DNA of 64,000 nucleotides from Boesenbergia rotunda (taxonomy: Eukaryota > Streptophyta > Magnoliopsida > Zingiberales > Zingiberaceae), in contig JAGFNQ010001132.1 of the NCBI GenBank assembly GCA_024364735.1, forward strand, positions 103,279-167,278. The letters run 5' to 3'. This document shows, in pieces, positions 9,915 to 19,979 of the stretch. Position 1 is the stretch's first letter. Each line of letters starts with the position of its first letter. Under the pieces are notes generated by a model. The model was not told where the DNA came from and ran no database searches. It worked only from the letters and a program-made list of their open reading frames with translations. Made by a program: the position numbers and the translations under genes.

Positions 9915-11561
9915 ATGGCCATGGGAAGAGAAGGGTTTAGCACCAACCGACCTCCACTCTTCGACGGCACTGATTTTTCATATTGGAGGTCGAAGATGGA
10001 GTTTTACCTCAAAACCAACCTCAGCATGTGGTTTGCTGTCAAGGAAGGTTTTTCCACTCCTAAAGATGCTGAGGGAAAAGAGATGAACTTCTCAAGTTGG
10101 TCGGCAGATCAAATCCGGAAAGGTGAAGCCGATGCGAAAGCGGTAGTAACTTTGCAATGCGGGTTGACCAAGGACCAAATAATCAAGGTTGGTCCCTTCA
10201 CAAGTGCTAAAGACCTATGGAGCAAGATCATTGAGCTCCATGAAGGCACTCAAGACACCCGGACTGCCAAGAAGGACCTCCTTCTCACCCAACTCCAAAA
10301 TCTGTCCATGGAAGAGAATGAAACTGTAAGTACACTCCATGGACGATTCAAAGAAATCCTCAACGGTCTCCACTCCATTAATCAGAAGGTAGAGAACCGA
10401 GATCTTATAAGGTATATCCTCAAAGCTTTTCCTAGGAACGCCTTATGGTCATCCATGGTGGATGCTTACAAGGTGTCCAAGGATTTATCTTTTGTTAAGT
10501 TAGAAGATCTATTTTGTGAAATGGAACTATATGAGATCTCTAACAAAAGTTCAAAAGAGAAAGGTATTGCTTTAGTTGCAGGTGACAACAAGAAGAAGAA
10601 GAAGGGGAAGAAGAAGGAGAAGGAAGTCTCTTCATCTTCATCCTCATCCGAGTCCGAGGAGGAGGGCAGCTGGTCTTCTTCCTCCGAGATGGCCAACTTT
10701 GTTAGAAGGATGATGAGGAAGAGCCGGCGCCTCAAGGGTAAAGGTAACCCAAGTGAAGTTAAATTTGATAAGTCTAATGTTACTTGTTATGAGTGTAGCA
10801 AGAAAGGACATTACAAGGATGAATGTCCGAAGTTAAAGAAGAAGAATGATAAATCAAAGAAGAAAAGGAAGGCCTTGAGGGCCACATGGGATGAATCGTC
10901 CTCTAGTTCATTCGAAGAAGAGAAGGAGGAGAAGTATACTCATCACCGTGCTCTCATGGCCATAGAGGATTCAAATGAAGAGGAGAGTGGAGATGAATCA
11001 AGCTCCTCAACCGCACCTTCATCATCTTCGGATGATGAAGAGGTAATTTCTCCCGAGCTAGATAAGTGCTATAGAACCATTGCATGTCTAGCTAGATTGC
11101 TTAAAAAATCCAAGAACAAAGTTAAATTGTTAAAATTGGAAGTAGAAGAATTGAAATCCTCTAAGGTGGAGGATATTAATGATTTTCATGAAAAATCCTC
11201 ATTGGATGAGAATCTTGATAATTTGCATGTTAAAAATCTTGAGGATGAAAATAAGGGCTTGAAGGGTGAAATTAAAAACCTCAAGAATATTCTTGAGAAA
11301 TTTTCAACAAGCTTCAAAACCCTAGATATGATCTTAAACTCACAAAAGGCGGTTTATAACAAGGCAGGTATAGGTTACCGACCTAAAGAACCCACTTTTG
11401 TGTCCTTGATGTCAAGAACCAAATTTAGATCGCCTAATGATTCTAGGGTTCAAAAGGTTAGAAAGAAAAAGACTAAGGCATGGGTGCCTAAGTCTTTCAT
11501 TGTAGATTCATTAGGTCCCAAAATTTGGGTACCTAAAACCTCTATCTTTAGAATTGTATAG
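9915..11561 (+). CDS. SIRE-like Ty1/copia Gag protein (548 aa), intact
   Basis: Structural capsid/nucleocapsid protein of the retrotransposon, expected in cytoplasmic virus-like particles. The start chosen is ATG at 9915 (MAMGREGFST), the first ATG of the frame; the frame is open further upstream into the primer-binding site but without an ATG. Residues ~10-210 form the plant copia gag core (FDGTDFSYWRSKMEFYL, LQCGLTKDQI, then VENRDLIRYILKAFP). This is followed by a lysine- and serine-rich linker, a CCHC zinc knuckle C291-X2-C294-X4-H299-X4-C304, an acidic serine-rich stretch, and a long charged coiled-coil region at ~383-480. The C-terminus repeats a WVPK motif. The large size with a C-terminal coiled coil fits the SIRE lineage. 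It is not a frame from the host. Confidence 0.88.
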   Translation: MAMGREGFSTNRPPLFDGTDFSYWRSKMEFYLKTNLSMWFAVKEGFSTPKDAEGKEMNFSSWSADQIRKGEADAKAVVTLQCGLTKDQIIKVGPFTSAKDLWSKIIELHEGTQDTRTAKKDLLLTQLQNLSMEENETVSTLHGRFKEILNGLHSINQKVENRDLIRYILKAFPRNALWSSMVDAYKVSKDLSFVKLEDLFCEMELYEISNKSSKEKGIALVAGDNKKKKKGKKKEKEVSSSSSSSESEEEGSWSSSSEMANFVRRMMRKSRRLKGKGNPSEVKFDKSNVTCYECSKKGHYKDECPKLKKKNDKSKKKRKALRATWDESSSSSFEEEKEEKYTHHRALMAIEDSNEEESGDESSSSTAPSSSSDDEEVISPELDKCYRTIACLARLLKKSKNKVKLLKLEVEELKSSKVEDINDFHEKSSLDENLDNLHVKNLEDENKGLKGEIKNLKNILEKFSTSFKTLDMILNSQKAVYNKAGIGYRPKEPTFVSLMSRTKFRSPNDSRVQKVRKKKTKAWVPKSFIVDSLGPKIWVPKTSIFRIV

Positions 11562-11590
11562 CTTGGATTGAGGGGGAGCATCTATCAACA

Positions 11591-11626
11591 TGGGTTGTTG
11601 ATAATGGGTGCTCCAAACCCATGACC
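11591..11626 (+). pseudogene. Vestigial copia protease active site
   Basis: Just after gag the + strand encodes WVVDNGCSKPMT, clearly derived from the copia protease signature W-x-LDSGCS-x-HMT, as still present in element B at 31540. The serine of the DSG triad is asparagine. An A-run follows, and no further pol sequence is recognisable. This scar shows that the ancestor had pol and lost it immediately after the protease start. Confidence 0.7.
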
Positions 11627-13534
11627 AAAAAAAAAAAAATTGTCATTCACATGGTTGGTTATGGAAAATGATATTACATGGATGGTTTAGAGAAGCACAT
11701 AATTTGCTCTTGCCATGAATTGCTTAGATTAATTGGTTTTCTTATTGCAATTTATATTTTTCTGCAAGTTATATGCCTTATCTCAAAGAACACAATTGCA
11801 TATATGATATACAATATCAATACATGATAAGGCATCAATAGACAAGGACATGAGCTCAAGGTTTAGACTTAGATTTTGCTTAAGGTATTTTGTTTGGTAA
11901 ACATGATCAAGTATGACATGATTTTCTTGTGTGTGTCATAGAACATGGATCCATGCTAATTTTGGTTAAGAACAAGTATGGGCACACTAGTTAGTACTAA
12001 CTCGAAAATCACTATGAAAATTTCACAATACATGATTAGACAAAGAACATGAGCTTAAGGTCTAGGGTTAATGCTTTCTTTGTATCAAACTTAAACTTCA
12101 TGACTTGTTTGATTTCCCACTGATCAGGCTTTGATACAAACATGTGTTGATATTCAATTTCATGCTTAGAAAATTCTGATCTATGCTTTAACACAAATCA
12201 TGTTGATCACTTTGGGAAATGATTTTTAGTTAAAAGAAACCTTTTAGGATCAAACGGATTACACCTGATTGTGTTAGGGTTTGGGAATGGCTAAGAATTA
12301 AAATAAACCTGATTTCAGAGTTTCTGAAATCGATTTCTGAAATCTGGAACTCAGAAAACATCCTGTGCCGAACCTGATCGGTCCACCGACCGATCAGGGA
12401 TCCCTCTGATCGGTCCGGTGACCAATCAGACCAACTCTGATCAAGGAACTCCCAGATCGTTCCAAATTGATCCAAAACCTCCTCAAACTAATCAATTTTC
12501 AACGAATTGTATCAGATTACTGATCTTACTGATACACACAAATCTGATACAAACCAAGTCAAATTGAAATGTACTTAATCTTCCATTGGTACAAACCTGG
12601 TACTAAGGGAGCACAAATTTGTTCAAATGATACAAACTTAGTACTTAATAGTGATTTGATACAAACCTATGTTGGAATGTTCAAATTCATAAGAAAGGGT
12701 TTGTTGAGTAATGACTCTTGTTCTTAATGTCGTATTTCGGAATTGTTTCTGAAATATCGAATATTAATAGAGTCTATTTCACTGTTACGAAATGCAAATT
12801 GTCAATGCAGTCTGATCAGGAACGTATCAGAGGTTCAGAAATTTTTCTGAAATCTGATCGCTCCCCAGACTAATCAAAATATTTCTGTATCCAATAATCA
12901 ACGAACCTGATCGGTTACGGAAACCAATCGAGACTATGTTTCAGATACAGTTGCATTCCTTATTTGTCCTATGAAGCATATACGTATTTGACCATGATAT
13001 ACTTCTGTATATGTCTTCACATGGAAGTCCAAGTGTTAATGCAGTCCGATCTTGAACGAATCAGAATTACAGAAATATTTCTGAAAATTGATCGTTCATA
13101 GATAAATCAGAAATTTTTCTGTATCGATCATCAGTCTGATGGAACTGCGATAATTATTGTCAAGTGATGCATATACATTGTTGTCATGATACATTTATGG
13201 TATATGCCTCTCATACGCAATCTAAAATCATCCTTTGACTTACTTGTCATATGAAACATATACATGCTTGACCATGATATTATTCTGTATATGTTTTCAT
13301 GTGCGATTCAAAAAATCATCCTTTGATTATTCTGGGTTTGGGGAGAGACCCTTGGTTGAGGGGGAGTTTGATGTTTAAACTTAATAACCATACCCTTTTC
13401 GATGTTTGACAAAGGGGGAGAGAATGGCTGATTAAGTTTATGGGTATTATAGGGGGAGGATCATGATTCCCTTATGAGAATTGAACGGACTTCAATTGAT
13501 TGATACCTAAACTTAAATCGGGTTGTCAAACAAC
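11627..13534 (+). other. Non-coding internal region of element A replacing pol
   Basis: About 1.9 kb, AT-rich, with no frame resembling integrase, reverse transcriptase or RNase H. It contains imperfect internal repeats: CATATAC...ACCATGATAT...CTGTATATGT-like blocks near 12975, 13160 and 13255, and variants of CTGATCGG...ACCAATCAG near 12375-12430. Sentences such as GACAAGGACATGAGCTCAAGG recur (11840 and 12040 regions). It ends in AAAAAGGGGGAGA, the polypurine tract. Confidence 0.6.
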
Positions 13535-13548
13535 AAAAAGGGGGAGAT
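13535..13548 (+). other. Polypurine tract of element A
   Basis: AAAAAGGGGGAGAT immediately precedes the 3' LTR, as expected for the plus-strand primer of reverse transcription. Confidence 0.85.
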
Positions 13549-15642
13549 TGTTGATGCAGTCTAGCCCGGTTGTTGTTTTGGTGTTTGACAATGATTTAAG
13601 TTTGGTTGAATGAAATTCGGGTTAAGTCCAGGTGGATCTGGGAGATCGCACGCTGGCATGGAGAAAGTCCTAACTTGTAGGGTTAGGTGAAAAGTCCTAG
13701 TCTGGAGGGCTAGGTTGGTTGAAATCCCGGTGAGTGAAGCCGAGTCCTGGTGAGTGAAGCCAAGTGGTGGAAATCCTGGTGAGTGAAGCCGGGTCCTGGT
13801 GAGTGAAGCCAGGTGGTGGAAATCCCGGTGAGTGAAGCCGAGTCCTGGTGAGTGAAGCCAGGTGGTTGAAATCCCGGTGAGTGAAGCCGGGTCCTGGTAA
13901 GTGAAGCCAGGTGGTGGAAATCCCGGTGAGTGAAGTCGGGTCCTGGTGAGTGAAGCTGGGTGGTGGAAATCCCGATGAGTGAAGTCGGGTCCTGGTGAGT
14001 GAAGCTGGGTGGTTGAAATCCCGGTGAGTGAAGCCGGGTCCTGGTGAGTGAAGCCGGGTGGTTGAAATCCCGGTGAGTGAAGCCGGGTGACCGAAACCCT
14101 GGTGAGTGAAGCCAGGTCCTAGCTTGGAGGGCTAGGTTGAAGTCCCAGTGAGTGAAGCTGGGCATGGCACGAGTCAGAGGAGGGTTGGAGGCTTGTTCTC
14201 GTGAATTAGAGGGCATTTGGGCTTGCCTGGATCGATCTGGTGACCGATCAGGGAAGTTGGCACGGTGCTCCTTCGTGGATCGGTCTGGTGACCGATCCAG
14301 CGATGACTAATCGGTCTGGTGACCGATCAGGGAGTATGCGTTTCACTCACTGAATGGCTCCTGATCGGTCTGGTGACCGATCAGGGAGCTCACAAGTGGG
14401 TTGAGTTCCCTTGCTGATCTGCTCCTGATCGGTCTGGTGACCAATCAGGATCACTGTGCAGATCGGTCTGGAGAACGATCCAGCATCGCAGGTTCCTCTC
14501 TATGATCGATCAGGACGGAGCCTGATTGGTCTGGAAATAGCCTGATCGGTCTGGTGACCGATCAGGGCACATCCTGATCGGTCCGGTGACCGATCAGGAA
14601 GCATCCAGTGGATTTTGGGAACCTTACTGCTCGACTCCTGATCGGTCTGGTGACCGATCAGGGATACTGTTCAGATCGGTCTAGAGAACGATCAAGTGTC
14701 GTGAGAATCTCCTTATGACCGATCAGGATGGAGCCTGATTGGTCTGGGAGCAGCCTGATAGGTCTGGTGACCGATCAGGCTGGAGCCTGATCGGTCTGGT
14801 GACCGATCAGGAGCATAACTTTAATTCAAATACGCTGTTAGAAGCTCTGATCGCGCTGTTTTCTCTGCCGATTCTCTGATACACTGCTGATATATGTTGA
14901 TATGAGTTGCTAAGCTTCTATTGGAGTGTGCAGGCTTTACAGGGATGATTCAAACATTGGAGGAGAGTCAATGGGAGGCTTTCCTTGGAGCAGGTTTGGC
15001 TGTTTCCTTGTTTCAGGTCTCAACGGCGTCTGGAGAGCAGCTGGCAACTGACAGAGGCTCAGCTGGAGAGAGTCTTCAGTGGACTGAGTGCTCAGGGAGT
15101 CAGGGGGTCAGGCTGTGGCTTCAGTGGATGCTGATGGAGAGTCTGATGAGGGGAGTAGAGGCTTCAGACAAAGAAGAGGCAGAGGAGCAACAGCGAGAAG
15201 ATAGACAGAAAACTTGAGGAGTTTGGCTGGGCTAGGTTGTGTGCTCTCTGTGTTTTGTGCTTAAGCGTTCTACTACATCCTTGTGAGCCTTCCTTCTTGT
15301 GAGTCTCGTGAGCTTATCTTGTATCCTATTGAGACGCTTGTGGAGAGGTTTCTCCACCGAGAAGGAGGCGCTGTTTTTATCCGGGTCACCGGGGCTTGAT
15401 CTGCCGACGATCAAGGGATCGCCCACCTCACGGGCACGCCAAGGAGTAGGGGCAAGTTATCCCCGAACCTTGTATATCTCCGTCTTAGCGTTTGTTTGGT
15501 TTGAGTTTCTTTCTCTGCTTAGTTTCTTTGTTCTGCATTTGCTTCCGCTGCCTAACTCTGAAGTGCAGAATAGTTTTGAAAAGCTCAAGAAATTGTGATT
15601 GTCTATATTCACCCCCCTTCTATAGCCATCTCGTCACCAACA
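13549..15642 (+). repeat. 3' LTR of SIRE-like element A
   Basis: 2094 bp, nearly identical to 7840-9856. Differences are mainly C/T and G/A changes and a changed number of mini-hairpin units (array 13668-14160). The GATCGGTC array is at about 14229-14815. The poly-C run before the LTR end is shorter here than in the 5' LTR (compare 9823 and 15611). The LTR ends CACCAACA at 15642, followed by CTTAG. Confidence 0.9.
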
Positions 15643-16920
15643 CTTAGGCTTGGTCTGGATGCTACAGACGCCCGACCAAAAAACAAAAATCCTAATACCT
15701 CGCGGTGCTGCGGATGCCCGAGGTACTTAGGCTTAGTCTGGGTACTACGGATGCCCGAGCAATAAACAATAGCCTTAATACCTCATGGTGCTGCGGATGC
15801 CCGAGGTACTTAGGCTTGGTTTGGGTGCTAGAGACGCTCGACCAAGAAATAAAACACCTAATACCTCACGGTGCTGCGGATGCCCGGGGTATTTAGGCTT
15901 GGTCTGGGTGCAACAGACGCCCGACCATGAAACAAAACCCTAATACCTCACGGTGCTGCGGATGCCCGGGATACTTAGGCTTGGACTAGGTGCTACAGAC
16001 GCCCAACCAAGAAACCAAACACTAATACCTTGCGGTGTTGCGGATGCCCGAGTACATAGGTTTGGTCTGGGTGCTACAAACGTCCGACCAAGAAACAAAA
16101 ACCCTAATACCTCGTGGTGCTGCGGATGCCCGAGGTACTTAGGCTTGGTCTGGGTGCTACAGACGCCCTCGCCAAGAATCAAAAACCCTAATACCTCGTG
16201 GTGTTGCGGATGCCCGGGGTATTTAGGCTTAGTCTGGGTGCTACAGACGCCCGATCATGAAACAAAAACCCTAATACCTCATGGTGCTGCAGATGCCTGA
16301 GGTACTTAGGCTTGGTCTGGGTGCTATAAATGCCCCGCCAAGAAACAATAATTATAATACCTCGCGGTGCTGCGGATGCTCGGGGTACTTAGGCTTGCTC
16401 TGGGTGTTACAGACGCCCAACCAAGAAACCAAACCCTAATACCTCGCGGTGCTGCGGATGCCCGGGGTACTTAGGTTTGGTCTGGGTGCTACAGACGCTC
16501 GACCAAGAAATAAAATCCCTAATACCTCACGGTGCTGCGGATGCCCGAGGTACTTAGGCTTGGTCTGGGTACTACAGACGCCCGACCGAGAAACAAAAAG
16601 CCTAATACCTCAGGGTGCTGCGGATGCCCAGGGTACTTAGAAATGGTCTGGGTGCTACAGACGCCCAACCAAGAAACCAAACCCTAATACATCGCGGTGC
16701 TGCGAATGCCCAGGGTACTTAGGCTTGGTCTAGGTGCTACAGACGCCCGACCAAGAAACAAAAACTCTAATACCTCACGGTGCTACGGATGCCCGAGGTA
16801 CTTAGGCTTGGCCTAGGTGCTACAGACGATCGACCAAGAAACAAAAACCCTAATACCTCACGGTGTTGCGGATGCCCGAGGTACTTACGCTTGGTTTGGG
16901 GGCTGCAGATACCCGACCAA
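15643..16920 (+). repeat. Right part of ~82-bp tandem array (about 15 units)
   Basis: Continuation of the array at 7470-7834, with unit starts near 15701, 15786, 15869, 15950, 16032, 16116, 16199, 16282, 16364, 16448, 16531, 16614, 16697, 16780 and 16861. Units are moderately diverged, most often by C/T and G/A. Apparent reading frames (for example 15953-16300 +) are by-products of the period and are not genes. Confidence 0.88.
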
Positions 16921-18613
16921 GATCTACGCAACCCCTACCACCTCTAACTGGGAATTGGAGGGGGCTCGAGGGCAGAAGGTTAACACAACCTACCTGATAT
17001 TAAACAAGCATCCTCAGACAAGGAGGAACCAGCAAAATATCTTATTACTGCTCGAAGCGCTTACACATTAGGGGTAACAAGTGTTTTCCATCATCTCTAC
17101 GGAAAATACATTGCCAATGACATCTCAAGGGAATACAAAGAATAGGGGATACAATCAGCGGATCCAGTAAAGGAAATCACTCCTTTGCCCGGGTTCTCCC
17201 CTATCACTTCATCATCCCCGCATGATCGCTTAACTCGGAACCGTCTTCCAGTGGTGGGTAAGAAGGGAGCCATCTTTATTATGGTCAGGATCCTTGAATT
17301 TTCGACTGCGGCTGGGACTTCGGGGTCCTCCCTTCTCATGACCATTCATGGACGAAAGGGGAACAGGAACAACTTGGGGCACCCATGGACGAAGCAGTTC
17401 CATTCAAAGACCCTCATTGCCTCTTACAGTCAACTCACATTCAAAAATTAAAGAAGAATTGAAAAATACAAAGGGAAGAGAAGGGGGAGCAGCAGCTACA
17501 ACTTCTCCGCAGATGACAAACTACTCCAGACCCGACTGGTGGCCGATGCCTAAAACTCGGGGAAACGAGCGATCCCGCGGGGGAGAGCATTTGAGAAGGA
17601 CAGGAGATGAACCACCAGGAGATGCTCCTGAGTGAAACAAATGATATCATCTCTGCTATCCTACCCGGCAAAGCATGTGATGTATTTTTTGGTCTCTCCA
17701 GTGAAACGTGTGGTTCCATCTCCGCCGTGCTCCCCTGGGAAAGGTGCGATCTCATCTCTGTTATGCTCCCCGGTGATGCAGAAAATCCCAGTTGGAAGGG
17801 GAGACTATGGAGGATGTACCGGAAGGTTGTACGCCTCATAGGGATCCGGGGAGCACCTGACTTAGCCTGGGCAGATGGGGCTTTGCACCCCTCTGGGCGG
17901 TGAACCTCCTCCCTCGCCGGCTCCGCTCCAGCTGCAACCTCCTTTCCCTTCCTGGTCCATGAGAATGGGAAGGAAGATGGAGGAGAAAGAACGCATTGGC
18001 CTTCCACCTTTATAGAGATGGTTGCCATCACATTTAATGATGGCACGGTGCAGGAGCAGTAGTGGATGCCAATCCTGAAGCGTGTGTCTTTTCTGTCACC
18101 ATTGATTGGCATGCCCCTTGCGACGTCTGGGAATTCACAACATTATGGGTCAATTCAATGGATCGCCTGGGGCCCAGAGATGACGGTTCGGATGCCGCAA
18201 ACACGCAATAGAGAAAGGAGTCAACATGGGTCCCACAGATGAACAGATACGGGCTAGCGGTTGGGCTTTCGGGGCTTCTTGGGGAGAACCACACCCAAGA
18301 TCAACCGGGAACCCAGAAGGCACCTGGTGTACAGGGGGTTCTGGGTCCCTAAAACATCCAGGGGCTGCGGGGACGAGTAGTAGCTCTGACTCCCTTACCC
18401 AACGGCTGAGAGGGAATGCCTATTTTTCAAGAAGACTAATTGGCAATCTAGCTCTGGAGTTGGAGAGAAACATGGATCCTTCTACACTCTTGGTCCTCAC
18501 GATGAAGATAAATACTATGGGGAGATGAATGCAAGAACACACTCAGGACAGTAGGGCAAAGAAACATTTTTATTATAATCATCAAGGGTACATCGGGCCA
18601 AGCTCCCAGGGAG
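16921..18613 (+). other. 3' non-coding region of the gypsy element
   Basis: GC-moderate sequence with no recognised protein. A 223-codon frame exists on the minus strand (17441-18112), but its composition is unlike a conserved protein. Sub-repeats such as GAAACAAATGATATCATCTC, GAAACGTGTGGTTCCATCTC and AAAGGTGCGATCTCATCTCTG (17630-17775) show a decayed ~65-bp period. The region stops abruptly at an undetermined base (N, 18614), after which P450 sequence starts. Confidence 0.5.
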
Positions 18614-18614
18614 N
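18614..18614. other. Single undetermined base exactly at a sequence junction
   Basis: The only N in the window. To its left is gypsy 3' sequence; to its right, from TGCTGTCTCTCCGTCGAC, the sequence matches the P450 gene from base 24291. An N precisely at a breakpoint suggests a consensus ambiguity or an assembly join, so the linkage of the left 18.6 kb to the rest should be treated with some caution. Confidence 0.8.
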
Positions 18615-19559
18615 TGCTGTCTCTCCGTCGACTTCCCCACCGTACCTTTCGCGCGGGCCATGGACGACGCCATGGAGACGTTGGTTCTCCGCCATGCCGT
18701 GCCGCCGGCGTGGTGGAATGGATGAGGCGGTCCGCATCGGCGCGGCGGAGAGGCGGATGGCGGCGGCATGGAAGGAAATCGATGGTTTCATATCCGAATG
18801 CATGGCGGAGAAGAAAAAAACTCCAACCACGACCAAACTAATTACACCGACCTACTCTCGTCTTACATGAACGACGACGACCATGAAGGAGCAGCACTCC
18901 ACCACAAGTTCCTCCGAGACACGGCCATGAACTTTATGCTCGCCGGAAGGGACGCCACTGGTGTAGCTCTGTCTTGGTTCTTTTGGTTGCTGTCCAAGAA
19001 TCCCAAGGCGGAAGCGAAAATACTGGAGGAACTAAAGGCCATATCTCTAGAAAAGGATCGATCGAGCTCTGCCACGGTTATTTTCGAAGCAGAGGAGCTC
19101 GGGAAAATGGTGTACCTCCAGGCCGCACTCTGCGAGGCGCTGAGGCTGTTCCCGCCAGTTCCATTCGAGCACAAGGCAGCGGTGCTACCGGAAACGCTCC
19201 CGAGTGGGCAGAGAGTGGACCGGGGCACCAAAGTTCTGGTGTCTCTGTTTTCGATCGGGCGGATGAAGGGGGTGTGGGGGAATGACTGCGCCGAGTTCCG
19301 GCCGGAGCGGTGGATCTCGGAGAAAGGAAGGCTGCGGCATGAGCCTTCGTACAAGTTCATGTCCTTCAACTCGGGGCCGCGGACATGCCTGGGGAAGGAG
19401 GTGGCCTTCACGCAGATGAAAGTGGCGGCTTCGGCCATGGTCTACAATTTCCGAGTGGAGGCGGTGGAAGGGCAGGTAGTGGAGCCGAAGCTTTCGATAA
19501 TCCTTTACATGAAGAATGGATTCCAGGTCAGGATTAAGAGGAGATGTGCATCGCCGTGA
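18615..19559 (+). pseudogene. Truncated CYP96-like cytochrome P450 copy
   Basis: Near-identical to 24291-25234 of the intact gene but lacking its first ~205 codons, hence the membrane anchor and N-terminal half. Two one-base deletions (near 18718 and 18731) and a two-base insertion in an A-run (near 18815) disturb the frame between them and then cancel. From about 18824 to the stop at 19557-19559 the frame is intact, with the I-helix AGRDAT, ExxR (EALR), FRPERW and the heme loop FNSGPRTCLG. Without the N-terminus and substrate-recognition regions it cannot be a working P450. It is followed by the same 3' sequence and MULE end as the intact gene, so it arose by segmental duplication. Confidence 0.9.
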
Positions 19560-19968
19560 AACGCCCGGCCGATCGACCGGATTAGGAGCTGCACGCATCT
19601 TCATTAATTATCACTCTGGTTAATGATTAAATATGTGTATTAGGGAATGAACAATCTTGCGTGCTTAATCTGGGGCACCGATTGCAAGCTATTTGCAGGA
19701 GGTTTTAGCTAGCAAAGTAATCTCACTTATGAAATTACTGGAAAATGTTGTGACGAGCAGTGTTTGGATAAGTTAATGTCTGTCTGCATAAAATTCATAT
19801 GCCCTGACTGGACATGTGCTACATGTTTGTAACGTACAAGACATATCTGTCTGATAATATGCGACTATTTTGGCACACTGTTTGAGGTATGTGCCATGTA
19901 CCATTTTTGTTAAGTCGACATTAGGGGTCGGTCTCACGGAAGTAACTAATTAAAGTATTTGTATGAGT
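19560..19968 (+). other. Duplicated P450 3' flank (copy A)
   Basis: About 410 bases matching 25235-25643 almost base for base, covering the 3' UTR and the bases up to the MULE insertion site. No additional gene. Conservation of this flank shows that the duplication covers gene, 3' flank and adjacent transposon as one block. Confidence 0.75.
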
Positions 19969-19979
19969 AAATAATTTTT

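Larger units (their letters stand above)
7840..15642 (+). mobile_element. SIRE-like Ty1/copia element A: gag-only, complete LTRs
   Basis: A 7.8-kb LTR element with 2.0-2.1-kb LTRs (7840-9856 and 13549-15642), each starting TGTTGATGCAG and ending CACCAACA. It has a primer-binding site for initiator tRNA-Met and a purine-rich tract before the 3' LTR. The flanking 5-mers are CATAG and CTTAG, a target duplication of CTTAG with one later change, inside the 82-bp array. Internally there is one intact gag frame, a vestige of the protease active site, and no integrase, reverse transcriptase or RNase H. The LTRs are very similar, implying a recent insertion that must have used pol from a relative. Confidence 0.9.
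2430..18613 (+). mobile_element. Decayed non-autonomous Ty3/gypsy (Tat/Retand-like) element with two nested insertions
   Basis: Order seen: GC-rich LTR (about 2430-5408, interrupted), primer-binding-like site (5412-5427), gag pseudogene, aspartic protease pseudogene ending near 7207, then no reverse transcriptase, RNase H or integrase, then an ~82-bp tandem array and a long non-coding 3' stretch to 18613. The gag wording (PLKEYIQRFN, TQGLLEGDFFRSLVKK) is typical of plant Tat/Retand gag. Tandem arrays in the 3' untranslated part are an established trait of Tat-lineage elements. A truncated LTR of the same family lies at 22260-22823 and may be its displaced 3' LTR. The exact left end was not found, and no target duplication could be matched. 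Confidence 0.7.

Noticed and set aside
13710..14216. 168-codon minus-strand frame with a striking Thr/His/Ser/Pro-rich repeat (LHSPGFQ-type words)
   Set aside because: It is the antisense translation of the mini-hairpin array in the LTR. The period of the repeat keeps the frame open, and the corresponding frame in the 5' LTR is broken.
15940..16300. Open frames of 80-115 codons over the 82-bp array
   Set aside because: Generated by the repeat period. They translate the same unit repeatedly and shift at unit-length changes.
7470..16920. CRISPR-like array (regular repeats with spacers)
   Set aside because: Units are contiguous with no unique spacers, and the genome is eukaryotic.
17441..18112. 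223-codon minus-strand frame in the gypsy 3' region
   Set aside because: Low-complexity Ser/Pro composition, no recognisable domain and no conserved partner in the window. Tat elements can carry antisense frames, but nothing here supports this one.
18863..19438. 191-codon minus-strand frame (and its twin at 24538-25086)
   Set aside because: Antisense shadow of the P450 coding sequence, where GC-rich codons suppress stops on the opposite strand.
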